The notes: a model not told the origin generated them from the letters alone. A stretch of 64,000 nt of DNA from Cladocopium goreaui (GCA_947184155.2 CAMXCT020001868.1:248001-312000), one strand, 5' to 3'; positions 33,952 to 45,381 are shown, counted from the stretch's first letter. Made by a program: numbers and translations.

Positions 33952-34194
33952 TAGCAGAGAATGCATTCTGAATGCATTCTTCCCAGAATGCAGAGAATGC
34001 ATTCTGAATGCATTCTTCCCAGAATGCTATCATTGAAGTTAAGTTCAGTCTGTCTCAATAGCATACTTATTACACTATTAATATATATATATATACATAA
34101 AATGTCCTTAGCATGTATGTAAGGTAACCTCCTTTTGACCCAACCATCTTATGAATATGTCAAAAAGGTAGGTTTCAGAAGGGGGGGTACCACA

Positions 34195-34280
34195 TATATA
34201 TATATTATACATATATATATATTATACATATATATATATTATACACATATATATATATATTATACATATATATATATATA
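34195..34280. repeat. TATATA microsatellite
   Basis: Alternating TATATATATTATACA units. Confidence 0.9.
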
Positions 34281-34899
34281 TTGTATGCCATAGTATGCTT
34301 GCATAATTTGTATACTTACCGTATGCATAAAGATTTGCTCGCATACAATCAACGGAATCACTGATGTGACATTTGGAAGCATTTGGAGCCGATTCGCAGC
34401 CGCAGGAGCTCAGGAAGCTCTTGAAGATGACGGGGCTATGTTTTAAGCAGCTGTTCCAAATTAATGCTGTTTTTGTTGTAATACTTGATGTGACCATATT
34501 GTACCAGCTTTCCATGGTTTGAGAATATGATCCACCCTTGATCTTGGCTCTGAACATTTTTGAATAGTTCGTGCGGTTTTCATTCTGCCGGTGCTTTTAC
34601 TCTTTACTGCCTTGTGACAGAACCTGCCAGAATTTGTGATATTTGTGGACCCGAGATGCTGTAAACCTAACGGCCTAACGGGAGGAAGCCGCAGCAAAGG
34701 ACCCTCTGCTGGTCTTTCCTATTTTGCTTCGTTATCATGACCTCTTGGGCGATGCTAGCTGTGGAGTTGCTGAGCCCGTATATGTCAGACATGATTGAGA
34801 CAGGAATTTGGAAGGACAGCGGGAGAGCAAAACTTCTCAGGCTCTGAGTAGTGTGCCTGTAAACAACAATATGTAATGTGAATATGTATGGTTTATATG

Positions 34900-35260
34900 C
34901 GTATCTGTAATGTATGTATGTAAATATATATATATGGGTGGATGGATGGATGGATGCATGCATGCATGTATGCGTATGCACTCACGCATACACACATGTA
35001 CATATATATATACACATGTATACTGTATATGTATATTCATATGTATGTACATTTATATTATGTATATATATATATATATATTGCATATATGTACATATGT
35101 ATATATGTAAATGTATTTATATATATATATGCGTATATAAGTGTATATATATATATGTATATATACAAATATATATATATATATGTATATATTTGTATAT
35201 ATGCATATATGTATACATGTATGTATATATGTATATATCTATATATGTGTATATTTCGCG
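34900..35260. repeat. TATG/TATA microsatellite
   Basis: About 360 bp of TATG, GATG and TATATA repeats. The long open frames across it are compositional artefacts. Confidence 0.9.
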
Positions 35261-35420
35261 ACTTTCCTACCTTTTCGCGCACCTGGATCTTCTTTATTCT
35301 GAGACTTTTTCTTTTTTGATCTTCTTTCTTCTCTTCTCTTCTCTTCTCTTCTCTGACTCTTCCTATCTCTGCTTTTCATCTGTCCATATTGTCAGAAGTC
35401 TGACTTCTAAACTTCTTTCG

Positions 35421-36309
35421 ATTAGCTATCTTACCTATCTATCTATCTACCTATCTATCTATCTACCTATCTATCTATCTATCAATCAATCAATCTATCT
35501 ATCTATCTATTTACCTAATCTATCTTTCTAATCTGTCTACCCGATCTATCTATCTATCTATCTATCTATCTAATCTATCTATCTATCGATCAGTCAATCT
35601 ATCTATCTAATCCATCTATCTAATCTGTCTACCTCATCTATCTATCTACCTAACTATCTATCTATCTATCCATCCATCCATCTATCTATCGATAACCTAT
35701 CTATCTATCTATCTATATCTATCTATATCTATCTATATCTATCTATATCTATCTATATCTATCTATATCTATCTATATCTATCTATATCTATCTATATCT
35801 ATCTATATCTATCTATATCTATCTATATCTATCTATATCTATCTATTCCTATCTATTCCTATCTATTCCTATCTATTCCTATCTATTCCTATCTATTCGT
35901 ATCTATTCGTATTCCTATTCCCATTCCTATCCCTATCCCTATCCCTGTCCCTATCCCTATCCCTATCCCTATCTATCTACCTATCCCTATCACTATCTAT
36001 CTATCTATCGATCGATCGATCGATCTATCTATCGATCGATCTATCTATCTATCTATTCATTCTATCTATCTATCTATCTATCTAATCGATCTATCTATCT
36101 ATCTATCGATCGATCTGTCTATCTATCTGTCTATCTATCTTTCTATCTATCTATCTGTCTATCTGTCTATCTATCTATCTTTTCATCCATCCCTCTTTCT
36201 ACTATCTATCCATCTATTTATCTATTTGTCTATCTATCCGATCTATCCATCCTTCCATCTTTCTATCTATCCATCCATCCATTTCTCCATCCATCCATCT
36301 ATCTATGTG
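35421..36309. repeat. TATC (GATA) tetranucleotide array
   Basis: Nearly 900 bp of TATC repeat, with a central block alternating TATC and TATATC (about 35700-35840), a TATTCC block (about 35846-35900) and variants including GATCGATC. Confidence 0.95.
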
Positions 36310-36440
36310 TGTATCCCGATGCTTTAGCACATGGGCACTTTGGTACAGTATTGATACACTGGCTTCTTCCATCCCCTTATTATCATTTTAAATTCCTCCA
36401 TTGCATTATTTAATTTCCAGTGTAGTTGGTGTAGGTTAGG

Positions 36441-36652
36441 GGTTCTTTTGTCTGGAGGACTGCAAGTTCTGCGAGAATTCTTTGCAGTCAGTGCTGAATG
36501 CCAATCTTCTAATCTTCAAGACCGTGGTTGCTGGTGACAGTTGGGGCGATGTTGCAGTGCCATTGATCGAACATCACCCATGGCTTGCCACTGGAATATT
36601 TGTCGGCTCTCACCTTACCATTGTCTTTGGCGTGCTCAACTTGGTAGTTGCA
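36441..36652 (+). CDS. Voltage-gated channel, pore and S6 exon
   Basis: Encodes a DCKFC Cys pair, the pore helix and filter loop (LLIFKTVVAGDSWGDVAVP), an extracellular loop and S6 (GIFVGSHLTIVFGVLNLVVA). The TVVAGDSWG filter is like that of dinoflagellate single-domain Nav/Cav-type channels. The 5' edge is approximate: an in-frame TAG at 36438-36440 marks its limit. The exon ends at 36652 before GTCAATGCC. Confidence 0.7.
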
Positions 36653-36837
36653 GTCAATGCCTTAGCTGAGTGAGTGACGGTCAAAAAAATATTACTGCCT
36701 GGGAGTAATTACTTTGTAGCAGACCACGGTATGCATCGTACCAACCATGAAACACATGAGCATACATAAGCACTCTGTTGGCTTGATCATGCATTTCATG
36801 TGCTATGGTGTGTCATCATGTAGTGTATGCTGCTGAG
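36653..36837 (+). other. GT-AG intron after S6
   Basis: Begins GTCAATGCC and ends TGCTGAG. Its removal fuses the end of S6 to AVVDTFAEQR, the expected start of the cytoplasmic tail. Confidence 0.65.
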
Positions 36838-37146
36838 GCGGTGGTGGACACATTCGCAGAACAGAGAATGCGAGACGTGACCACCATGGCCATGGAAATG
36901 GATGAAGATGCTGAAGAAGATTTACGAGACCTGGACCGGATGTTCCTTCAGATTGATGCGAACAATGATGGGACATTGACTTTCGATGAACTCCTGGAAG
37001 GTGCGATGAAAGTGCGAGAGTTTCAAAACCGGTTGCGGGTCATGGACATAGACCAGAACGACTTGCAGCAGCTCTTTCTGATGCTGGACCATGACGGTGG
37101 TGGAACCATTGATCCCGACGAGTTCAAGAAAACCTTGTCAAGATGG
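36838..37146 (+). CDS. Voltage-gated channel, EF-hand exon
   Basis: Starts AVVDTFAEQRMRDV, the helix following S6. Two EF-hand loops come next: DANNDGTLTFDE (36955-36990) and DHDGGGTIDPDE (37087-37122), both with the full set of Asp/Asn/Glu ligands. Calcium binding could thus feed back on gating. The frame runs to a stop at 37183-37185, but splicing at 37146 (TGG|GACCC) leads into the next exon's conserved tail. Confidence 0.75.
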
Positions 37147-37600
37147 GACCCTTGGATGCAGCAACGGCACTGCTTTTGTGGATGATGATGCAATCCTATC
37201 ATCGATCGTAAATCCTGTAATGATGTACATTATAACTTGCAAGCATGGAGACATACAGACATACAGACATACAGTACATGCACGCATGCATGCATACGTG
37301 CACACACACAGACATACAGACATACATACAGTACATACAGTACATACAGTACATATAGTACATACAGTACATGCATGCATACACACAGACATACAGGAGA
37401 CATGCATGCAAACACACAGACATACAGACAGACAGACATACATATACGCGCGCACGCGCACACACACACACACGCGCATAATATGGATAGATATCATATA
37501 CAATATAACTCTATATATATATACGCATAAAAATGAATAGGCGTGCCATGGTTTGCCTATTGATCAGTTGTGCTTAGCGCCCCAAGCTGGCAGTGACAAG
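37147..37600 (+). other. Putative GA-AG intron with CA/CATA repeats
   Basis: Begins GACCCTTGG and ends GTGACAAG. GA donors are a known non-canonical class in dinoflagellates. The interior holds ACATACAG/ACACAC microsatellites (37245-37480). Confidence 0.45.
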
Positions 37601-37744
37601 GCTTTCGACTCCAAGACGACTACGCGCTTCGTCCGCTACAACTTGCAGCAGTTGATGAATGATCATCAAACTGCTGCAACGAAGATAGCGAAGATGGAAG
37701 CACGTCTTGAAGCGGACCTGGCCTCAGGATGCCTCAGGCTTTAA
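37601..37744 (+). CDS. Voltage-gated channel, C-terminal exon
   Basis: Encodes AFDSKTTTRFVRYNLQQLM, a conserved-looking 'SKTatRFVkYNL' piece after the EF hands in related dinoflagellate channels (recalled resemblance). A short helical, coiled-coil-like tail (KIAKMEARLEADL) runs to the stop at 37742-37744. Confidence 0.55.
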   Translation, partial: AFDSKTTTRFVRYNLQQLMNDHQTAATKIAKMEARLEADLASGCLRL

Positions 37745-40159
37745 TGTCATTTGTTGTTTTCTACCTGGAGATGGAACTCTGAAAAATGAATCGCGATTGA
37801 TCCTTCGAACTCGTCAAGTTTTCCCTGCACCTGTTTTCGTGTGTTTTTAGTGTGAAACCCGCGTGCTTGGCTTAGGCCATCTCATCTACAGAACGCCATG
37901 TGCACCATCGACAGCAAATAGAGCGCCGCAAGAAGAGGGGCCGCACATCAGCAGGTCGAGCAGGCGAATTGGGTCACCAACACTGTGAGATGCAGTCATC
38001 GTCCATAGCGGTAAATTAGCAGCCAATACAGCTCGATACACGTAGTGTTTCTAGTTGCGCTGCTTTAAACTCAGATCAAGTCGGTTCTGTTTGGTGATCG
38101 GCGCCTTCCGGTCCCTGTGATGTGCTGCCTGCATGTTCACCCTTTCAGTCCTAGTCGGCGTGAACTTCTCTAAGTCCTCCGAATTCTACTTCATATTACT
38201 TCATGTTGACAAATGAGCCACGTTCAAAACTCCGCTATTCATTTGTAAAGGAGAGGAAATTCGGACCTCGCCGCGCGTAAGCAAAAATGTGTGTGTGTGT
38301 GTGTACCTTTTGACCACGGCTCAAATGCCGTCTAAGCATACCACGTCATACTACTATGGACCTGCCAAGATCTGGTCAGAGAGGTAGATCTTGGGTTGGC
38401 AAAGTGGGAATTTCACAGGTGTTGGATGCCGGATGCATTGCTTGTTCTTTTTTCTTTGTCGCGTCGGCTGTGCCCAATCCTTCGTACTGAGTCCTGTAGA
38501 GATGCGGTAGGCAGATTTTCGGGAGCAGGCGACAGCAAAAATATATAACCTGCAAATGCTTCAGCTTTGGAAGGGATTGCGCTGCAAAGAAGATTAGGAC
38601 TGATAAGACTTCCTGGTTTGTCCAGTGTTGATTTGTGCGTTCATGCATAGTTGTTCTATGTTCTCTTCTGATCAACTTCTGAGAATGTAACTTTGTTGTC
38701 GGCCCTGACCTTTCGCAAGTCTGCCACTCTGCTTTTGATACTGCAGTGCCTGGGATGTTCAGGTGCTGCGCCAGCTGAACCACCAGCTGAATCGAAGCTC
38801 CGCACGCAGATTCCAAAGACGAGACAGATTATTAGCATAGACTGAGGCATCATACTGGACATCACCGGACGCTCATGTCATTGTGGGAGGCCATAGGCCT
38901 ACTCTGTAACTTGTTGACAGCGACTTGTGGATCTCAACAATTGCCGGATAAAGTTGTGTGACATCAGCTCTGATTCACATGAGCTGTCCAGACTATTCCG
39001 GACTGCCGTGACTGGGAAAAACCAGAATCTTCGGATCCGCATGGCAAACTCTAAAGTCTGCCGTCGTTTCGATTTTTTTGTCGGCACCAGTTTCGTTGAA
39101 TAGGCAACATTCCTCGGATCAAACTTGAGCTCAAACTTGCAGGATTCTTTTGAAAGATATTGAAAGGCACACGTGTTGGATCAAGCACCCCTTACTTGTT
39201 ATCCTCCACTTAGATGATTTCAAGATGCCCTTAGTTTGTGGGGTATTGATCTTAAAGAGTTATGATTGCCATGAACAGTCAAAGTGCCTACCTATCCACG
39301 GCGAAAGTTTTCTCGAGCTCGCGAAAATCATACGTTTTAATACGTTTTATAGTTGAATACCGAGAGGGTGATGGGGATATAATATATATATATGTGTGTG
39401 TGTGCGTGTACATATTTGAAGGTATTCGCACAGAGATTTGCACAAGTTGGATGTCATAAAACATCAAAACACGTATATGCATCTATACGTGAATGTATCT
39501 ATATCATCCATTTATAATTACCCTAATAAGTTAATGTATACATCACATCACATCAACATCACATCACATCACATCGCATCACATCACATCACATCACATC
39601 ACGTGGCATCACATCGCGTCGCATCACATCACACAATTCATCATAATTCTGTACTGGGAGATGTTTGCAAAAGTTGCGGGACAAATGAGCGAATGTGAAA
39701 GTTTGAAAGCGCATTGTGAAGGATATGACGACCTAGTAGGTCTTGCAAGCACAAGCCCAATGGGCGATAATCTGTCAAGGGAGGGGGTTCTGAAGCTACC
39801 TGCGTATCTACAAGGCCGCCGTAGAGTAATCTGTTATATTCTGTGATAAGCTGGCAGGTAGTGGCTGAGTCCTGTCTTCATAATTACCCCAGATGGATCC
39901 CACGAATAGCTTGGAGTTCGAGAAAGTGTCCTCAAAGTAATACGGTACCTCGGGAAGAATGGTGGTGTCTGTGTGAGAAAAAACATCTGTAGATCATCCA
40001 GATTCAACCAGCAGCTGTTTGATCCGAGCATGCGCGGAAATAACCATGTGCATGCGATGAAACTTTCGCTGTTTTCACATCCTTAAAGGATTTGTTTGTG
40101 ATGCTGCTGAAGCCGAGATGCGGCCCCAGATATCGGATTCAGATCGAAAATAGGTGGGG
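37745..40159. other. Non-coding stretch with CACAT repeat
   Basis: CACATCACAT-type repeats occupy 39540-39630, and TA/TG runs lie at 39378-39410. Short open frames only. A stretch at 39661-39750 (VAGQMSECESLKAHCEGYDD) could be an exon but is unsupported. Confidence 0.35.
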
Positions 40160-40259
40160 TCCGCTTTGGTACAACAGTTTGCTATGGAAAATCACGATTG
40201 TTAATGGGAAATGCTTTATAAACGGGCAATTTCCATAGCTACATCAGATTACCGGAAGG
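40160..40259. mobile_element. TA-flanked MITE, copy 3 (decayed)
   Basis: The right end ATTACCGGAAGG is followed by TA at 40260-40261. The interior GCTATGGAAAATCACGATTG...GGGCAATTTCCATAGC foldback matches copies 1 and 2. The left terminal repeat has diverged. Confidence 0.55.
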
Positions 40260-40505
40260 TAGACTGTGATGCGATATTGGGAAGCTAGAAAAACACTACC
40301 TTAAACATTAAAAATAACTTCAGATACTCAAGAAGCGATGTTCTTTCCGTCGGATACGTCTTACTGTATTAATCTTTATTACATTTTATTACAATATAGT
40401 GAGGGAAAAAACACCACAATCAACTCATTGGCCTGCTTTTGTGCCGGGTTCCGATGTTGCTTTTGTGCCGCAGTTCTGGCTGAAAGCTGCTACTGCCAGC
40501 ACCTC

Positions 40506-41201
40506 ATGCACATTTTGCCATGGAAGGCTTGGCTGGTGCTCTTGGTGGCTGGTGCAGCTCAAGGTGCAGAACGCATAGCAAGTGCTGAAGAAATCAGCTC
40601 AGCTGATCCACTGGAGGATGTCGCTGATGTGCCCCCCACTGTGGCTACGGAACCTTCAGAGCATGTGCTGCACCTAGAGAATTCTGAGGTCAGCGGTGGA
40701 TCTTGTAGTCTAAGCTCAGCAGAATGCCAATTGCAGAGCGGGCCGCAAGACATACAGACCTTGCATTTGGATGAGGCTGAAATCACTGCACCTGACCTGC
40801 CTGCGGCTCCTCCACCCTTGCCACCACCTTTGCCCCCACCGTTGCCCCCAAGACCGCCAGCCCCTGCTCCAATTCAGGCTCCGGCCTTTCCTTTGCCATT
40901 CAGGTCTGCCAAGCACAGTGAAATGTCTATGAAAGCTGATTCTGAGAGCTATGGCTTTAATGATCGTCAAGCCTGGCTTTCAATTGGCCAGAGGACGGAA
41001 AGCGAAGCAGAGAAACAGATGCGACTTGCCATGGAAGACGAGGTGAAGATGGAAGCGCAACACTTTGCTGAAGTTCTGGAACATCAGAAGCAGTCTATCC
41101 ATCACGATGCCTGGGCATACTACGAAGGAGACCTGATGCGGCTGAAGCACCACAAGCTCGTAGGCCTTGAGCTCAGCTCCGTCAATACCTTCACCATGTG
41201 A
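40506..41201 (+). CDS. Secreted proline-rich protein (unrecognised)
   Basis: Starting at ATG 40506 the protein has a clear signal peptide (WKAWLVLLVAGAAQGA, predicted cleavage after AQG or QGA). An acidic region with two Cys follows, then a pure Pro-rich tract (PPPLPPPLPPPLPPRPP) and a charged helical C-terminus (SEAEKQMRLAMEDEVKMEAQ) ending at 41199-41201. Its length of 231 residues, one uninterrupted frame and consistent composition argue for a real single-exon gene or large exon. No enzymatic motif is present. The Pro tract suggests a wall or extracellular structural role, which is inference only. An upstream in-frame extension to 40338 exists but would bury the signal peptide. Confidence 0.55.
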   Translation: MHILPWKAWLVLLVAGAAQGAERIASAEEISSADPLEDVADVPPTVATEPSEHVLHLENSEVSGGSCSLSSAECQLQSGPQDIQTLHLDEAEITAPDLPAAPPPLPPPLPPPLPPRPPAPAPIQAPAFPLPFRSAKHSEMSMKADSESYGFNDRQAWLSIGQRTESEAEKQMRLAMEDEVKMEAQHFAEVLEHQKQSIHHDAWAYYEGDLMRLKHHKLVGLELSSVNTFTM

Positions 41202-41309
41202 ACACTCGTCTCAGCTTACAACGCACGTGTCCAAGCTGATGATGTGTGATAAGCCCATAGCCCGTAGCGCTTCCCAGCATGCTTAGGTTTGAAGAGCTCG
41301 CTCATCGTC

Positions 41310-41843
41310 ATGTGCTTCTCACCTTTGTTTGCGCGGGCTGACGCTGCTTCAGGGGGTGGGTGTCGAGCAGCCTGGCTGAAAGAGTGGAAATCTGATAGAC
41401 CTGAGGCCGTCGAAGATGGCTCCGAGTCAACTTCCAAGCTCCTTCCACCGCTTCCGTGGGGTCAATCATTTCCTTTCCTTGAGCAGGCTTCAGTGGGCAA
41501 TCACTTGGAGCTGGCTCGGATGGGAGATGATCGCTTTATAGTCTGTTTTGAGACGACCCCCACCATGCAAGTCTCCTGTCGCATGGGTTCGGTGGCCAAT
41601 GATACGGCTGTTATCAGCTATGGAGCACTGCTGGAGGATTCTCCAGCTCGTTTAGTTTCAGTCTCTCCAGGTCAAGGGTCTCAATTCGCTGTTTGCTCGC
41701 AAAGTTTGTCCTCCGAAAATTCGAGGATCTCATGTCGCTGGGGGCAAGTTTTGGCACCTGTGGAAGGTGTCTCTATAGGTGCAACTGAGATTCAGTGGGC
41801 AGCCGCGACACCGTTGAGCTTTGCATTTGATGATAGAAGATGA
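41310..41843 (+). CDS. Secreted-type ORF with two Cys repeats (unrecognised)
   Basis: A 177-residue frame from ATG 41310 to the stop at 41841-41843. Two related modules are visible: FIVCFETTPTMQVSCRMG and FAVCSQSLSSENSRISCRWG, each followed by about 15-20 residues, as in a repeated beta-rich propeller-like domain. It lies about 110 bp after the Pro-rich ORF on the same strand and could be the next gene or a downstream exon. No family is recognised. Confidence 0.4.
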   Translation: MCFSPLFARADAASGGGCRAAWLKEWKSDRPEAVEDGSESTSKLLPPLPWGQSFPFLEQASVGNHLELARMGDDRFIVCFETTPTMQVSCRMGSVANDTAVISYGALLEDSPARLVSVSPGQGSQFAVCSQSLSSENSRISCRWGQVLAPVEGVSIGATEIQWAAATPLSFAFDDRR

Positions 41844-43400
41844 TTCACAAAAGATTGCAGCGCATTATGTGTTTCACTTGTGTTTCTAATTGTGCTGTGT
41901 GTGAGAGCACTACCCAAGGACCTTGTGGACTCCTGTCATGACTCATCAAGCATAAACTCACCGCAGAGAGAGTAAGAAGCCCACCGCCTGCACGGCAACT
42001 TGTGGGACTACAGTTGGCCACAAATTTGCGGATGACCCAAACATGGCAAGGCTTCAAGCTGTTGTATCATTCCATGGTCAGATGGTAGGGCCGGTAGGGT
42101 GCATTTACTTTCCATTGCCTCAGTATGTTCTCCCTGATCCCAATGCATATGTTTTCCACTGCCCGTTGGTAGCTACCAATGCAAGCTGCAGCCTCACTGC
42201 GCTCGTGATGTGGAACGTCAAGCTTTTCCTTTCCATTTTGGTTCAAGTTGCTACGGCCAGCCGCAAGCCCAGATCCAACATGCTTGTGGCGTAAGAAAGG
42301 CTGGCACTCTGCGTTTGTGTCAACCATTGGTCCTGCAGTCAATTGCATTCTTTTGAATGCATTTGCGATAGAATAGCGCCTATTTGCGTGTCCAGGAGCC
42401 ATGGAGGTTTAGTCACTGGGCTGCTTCGGCGATGATGAGGCAGAACACGCAAAGCTTTCCGCATGCGGGCAGGGCATAGGCTGCGGTGAAGCTGCACATG
42501 GTTGTGTTCTGTCTTCAGGCTGGAATGAAGAGCAACAATTTAAGATCCAGCAGCCGGAGCACAGTGGCTGAGGTGATTGGAAAGAGGCACAGTTCATGAA
42601 GCAATACTGTAGGAATGGGGGGGCCTTGAGTAGTACTGTACTCGCACTTGAACAGTTGCTTTTGCCGCTTGAAACCGGCAGGATCAGTGAAAAGAACCTG
42701 GTTGCAGAGAACCCCCGGGCGGGACAGCCGGCTTTGTGTAAGATATCATCTCACAACGTCTATCTACCGTGTAGCAAGGAGTCTGGTGAAGACGATGATG
42801 ATGCAGGTGCCACTTGGGGTGGTGGTTGCTAAGTTCCCCTCCTGGCAGCCGAGTGGTTCAGGGTGCCAGGGTGCCGCTGCGGAATTCGGGAAGTCGGTGA
42901 GCAGTCATCGAAAAAAAACATGAGCAGTCAACGAATGACAGCACAAGAAAATCCAGCCAATGGAATGCTCTCCTTCTGCAAGTAAAATTGCAAGCGGCAG
43001 GCCAAAGCACTTGACCAGTCGATGATGGAAAATGATGGAAATGGACGGAAGTAGCTGTGGCAACACTGCAGCCCCGAACATTAATTACTGTAGTATATTT
43101 ATTATAGTCATTTTGCGAAGATTGGTGCATCGGAGATAAGTTGCAACCTGGATTCATATCAAAGATAGCACAATTTGTCGTGCTTTGCCTTGTGTTTCAG
43201 AGTTATTTGGGAGGCCGGCTGTATCATATGGGCCTGCAGCCAAGGCAGAGGGATGGCAGAGGAACTTACGACGGTGCCAGCTGCAAGCTATCCATCAGGG
43301 CTAATTATTTTGGTTGGCTGAGCGCCCTCATGATGTGGTGAGCTGAGAGGGGGGCGAGCTGACGTGGCAGTGATTGATGGAATGGATATGGAATGGTTGG
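41844..43400. other. Weak exon candidates only
   Basis: Frames at 42043-42294 and 42596-42832 are short and unrecognised. No splice sites stand out. Confidence 0.3.
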
Positions 43401-43562
43401 TGGTTGGAGTATGTTGGAGTATGTTTTAGTGTTGAAACGGATAAACACGGTGCTGAGGTGTATTTTTGTTATTGGTAGCTTCATATCCCTGGTGTTGCTT
43501 CTGCTGGCTTTGCGAAAGAATACCTTCCGAATGGTGTCAGCCTCCTGCATGCACGTAGACAA
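43401..43562 (+). CDS. Single-span membrane exon candidate
   Basis: A frame with a strong hydrophobic helix (CIFVIGSFISLVLLLLALRK), then MVSASCMHVDK, ending at a consensus GTAAGT donor (43562-43568 region). It joins plausibly to the exon at 43655. Protein family unknown. Confidence 0.35.
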
Positions 43563-43654
43563 GTAAGTCATAGTAAGTCTATCCTTTTTCCATGCTATTG
43601 GATGACACTTTAGATGACACTTGGAATCGGCAATTTGGATGATGCTTGTGTTTC

Positions 43655-43750
43655 AGGAAGAGATTTCATACATCGACGCGGCAGCCCGGCGGGGGCAGTA
43701 TCTTGGAGAAGTATTTCAGCGCATCAAGAAGTTTCAAATGTTCTGAACTT
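43655..43750 (+). CDS. Charged helical exon candidate
   Basis: After the acceptor TTTCAG (to 43654) the frame reads EEISYIDAARRGQYLGEVFQ and ends at a stop at 43748-43750. It probably forms the cytoplasmic end of the membrane exon at 43401-43562. The junction phase is ambiguous by one base. Confidence 0.35.
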
Positions 43751-44926
43751 TCTGGTCAGACACCATAATCTGCTTGAGATTTCGATATGCAATGCCCCAA
43801 GTTATGCTTTTCCACTCGCTGCTTTGTGGTAGTTTTGGCCTGTTCACTGTCGCAGACTTCTGCTGCGAACTGCTGGTCCAAGATATTGGCTGCTTGGAGA
43901 AAGTTGCAGTTGGAAGCCATTGAACAAGGGTTCAATCACAGGATGAGTTGGCTTTCCAAATTTTCCCTTCATCCATAGCACACAGATTTAGCTCGCTTGA
44001 CGCCTGCTCCAAGGTGCAGAAATGGTGATGCAAATGGGTGCTTCGGAGCATGCCCGTGATTTTCGTGGTGGTAGTCGGTAGTGGTTGTGGCATCAGTTCC
44101 TTGCCCGGACAGTTCAGAGCTGGTCCCCCGAACAATCTAAACGCTGATCCTAGTGGGATGTCCAGCTGAAGTTTTTTGTAGGAAATATAATTATAAAATA
44201 TATAGATGGTTGCAGTATTGTTGCGTATCATGGTATATTGTTTGCTCTTCTAGTTATATTTTTTGAAATTCTCGCAGCACCGAAACTCAGGTGGTTTGAT
44301 GTGGTTTGGGTAACTGCTGGGGGCCCCTTCGTGATCTCCATGGTGGGAGCATCCGCCTGCATGTTTTGTGCAAACCTTGGCACCAACATGAACTTCGAAG
44401 GCCAGACATCTCCAGACTTTTTTTTTCAGAGGGCAAGCCGGAAACCAATTTGGATATTGGACAGGTTTCTAACTACAAAAAGGATGAAACATCTGACATC
44501 CTGATGTATGAAGACAGGTTGAGAAAGATTCCCATATAATTTCCAGTTTGTTTCGTGAGCCCCATTCGCTGACAAAAATCACCATACCCACTTCTCTTCA
44601 GGTGGACCGCGGCTCACACATGCAAAGCACTCAGTCTATGCTTTGAGATGCTTTGAGGATACTTTTTTAACCATCATTGAAAGTCCTAGATGCTCCTATA
44701 TGCTGCGGTTCATGAAAGTTGAAGCTGTTTATGTTCCACATCACCAACATCACCAAGGCCATAAACTATGATCTCCCAGGATCCTTGCAGTCCGGGGGAC
44801 TGGAGCAATTTTTCCCGGGCTGACGGCTCACAGCTTGGCACAGGCGGCAATGTTTGCAAAAACTGCAAAAACGCAACAGATGCAAATATATGCAAATATC
44901 ACATCAGATACCATCAGATCACACAC
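43751..44926. other. Weak exon candidate, otherwise non-coding
   Basis: A hydrophobic frame at 44275-44430 (WVTAGGPFVISMVGASACMF) follows a CAG at 44274-44278 and could be a membrane exon. Nothing else is supported. Confidence 0.25.
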
Positions 44927-45381
44927 ACACACTTGCTCAGAAACAACATTGCGAATTTTGTTGTGGAGTGCATCAAACGTGCACAAAACAATACCTTACA
45001 AACTGCCAGGAAAAAATTAGTTGATCCAGCGTGAATTTCAGTGCGAAGTAAACTTTCCGAGGAAGGTTCTGATGTAGCGAAGTCCAAAATAAAAATAATG
45101 CCAGATTGCGACAACAGTGCAGAACATCGAAATTGACACTTAGACGGCGTGGAGGTTCTTGGGTTGAGCCTCTTCCCATTTCTGAAAATTGGCAGGTACG
45201 CATGGCTGATCAGGCCATGTATCACCAGGGAAACCAGAGTGTCTTCGTTGGTGGTAGACTCTGGACCCTGCTACCACCCCCTGCAAATGACATCGAGGTA
45301 TGATTCAAACACTACGGCAATGAAAATCATCACTCATCAAAAACAGGAAGTTTTACATCCTTGCAGATGTTCCACACACAC
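44927..45381 (-). repeat. 455-bp terminal direct repeat (3' copy)
   Basis: Matches 55662-56116 at offset 10735. One difference was seen (CATCCTTGCAG against CATCTTTGCAG). The plus strand reads ACACACTTGCTCAG...GTTCCACACACAC. Confidence 0.9.

Larger units (their letters stand above)
30790..36440 (+). other. Long repeat-filled intron region of the channel gene
   Basis: Between the S4 and pore exons lie a 1.06-kb tandem duplication, a foldback array, AT and TATG microsatellites and about 0.9 kb of TATC repeat. No S5-encoding exon could be recognised, although one is expected. An open frame at 30905-31192 contains a hydrophobic stretch (FTLVFTVVLFLFL) but does not look like S5. Confidence 0.5.

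Noticed and set aside
33595-34030. CRISPR-like repeat-spacer pattern
   Set aside because: The 'spacers' are themselves repeats, units invert, and there are no cas genes in a eukaryotic context.
34914-35531. Long open frames (up to 205 codons) across TATG/TATC repeats
   Set aside because: Simple-sequence translation artefacts with periodic low-complexity composition.
45106-45303. Possible host exon on the plus strand inside the 455-bp repeats (ADQAMYHQGNQSVFVGG, then a GTATGA donor)
   Set aside because: It lies in both terminal repeats and has no partner exon. The following plus-strand frame (45368-45515) merely mirrors the end of ORF6.
44927-45381. Hammerhead ribozyme, as found in some Penelope-like terminal repeats
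   Set aside because: CTGATG occurs, but no CTGANGA...GAAA core with stems was found on either strand.
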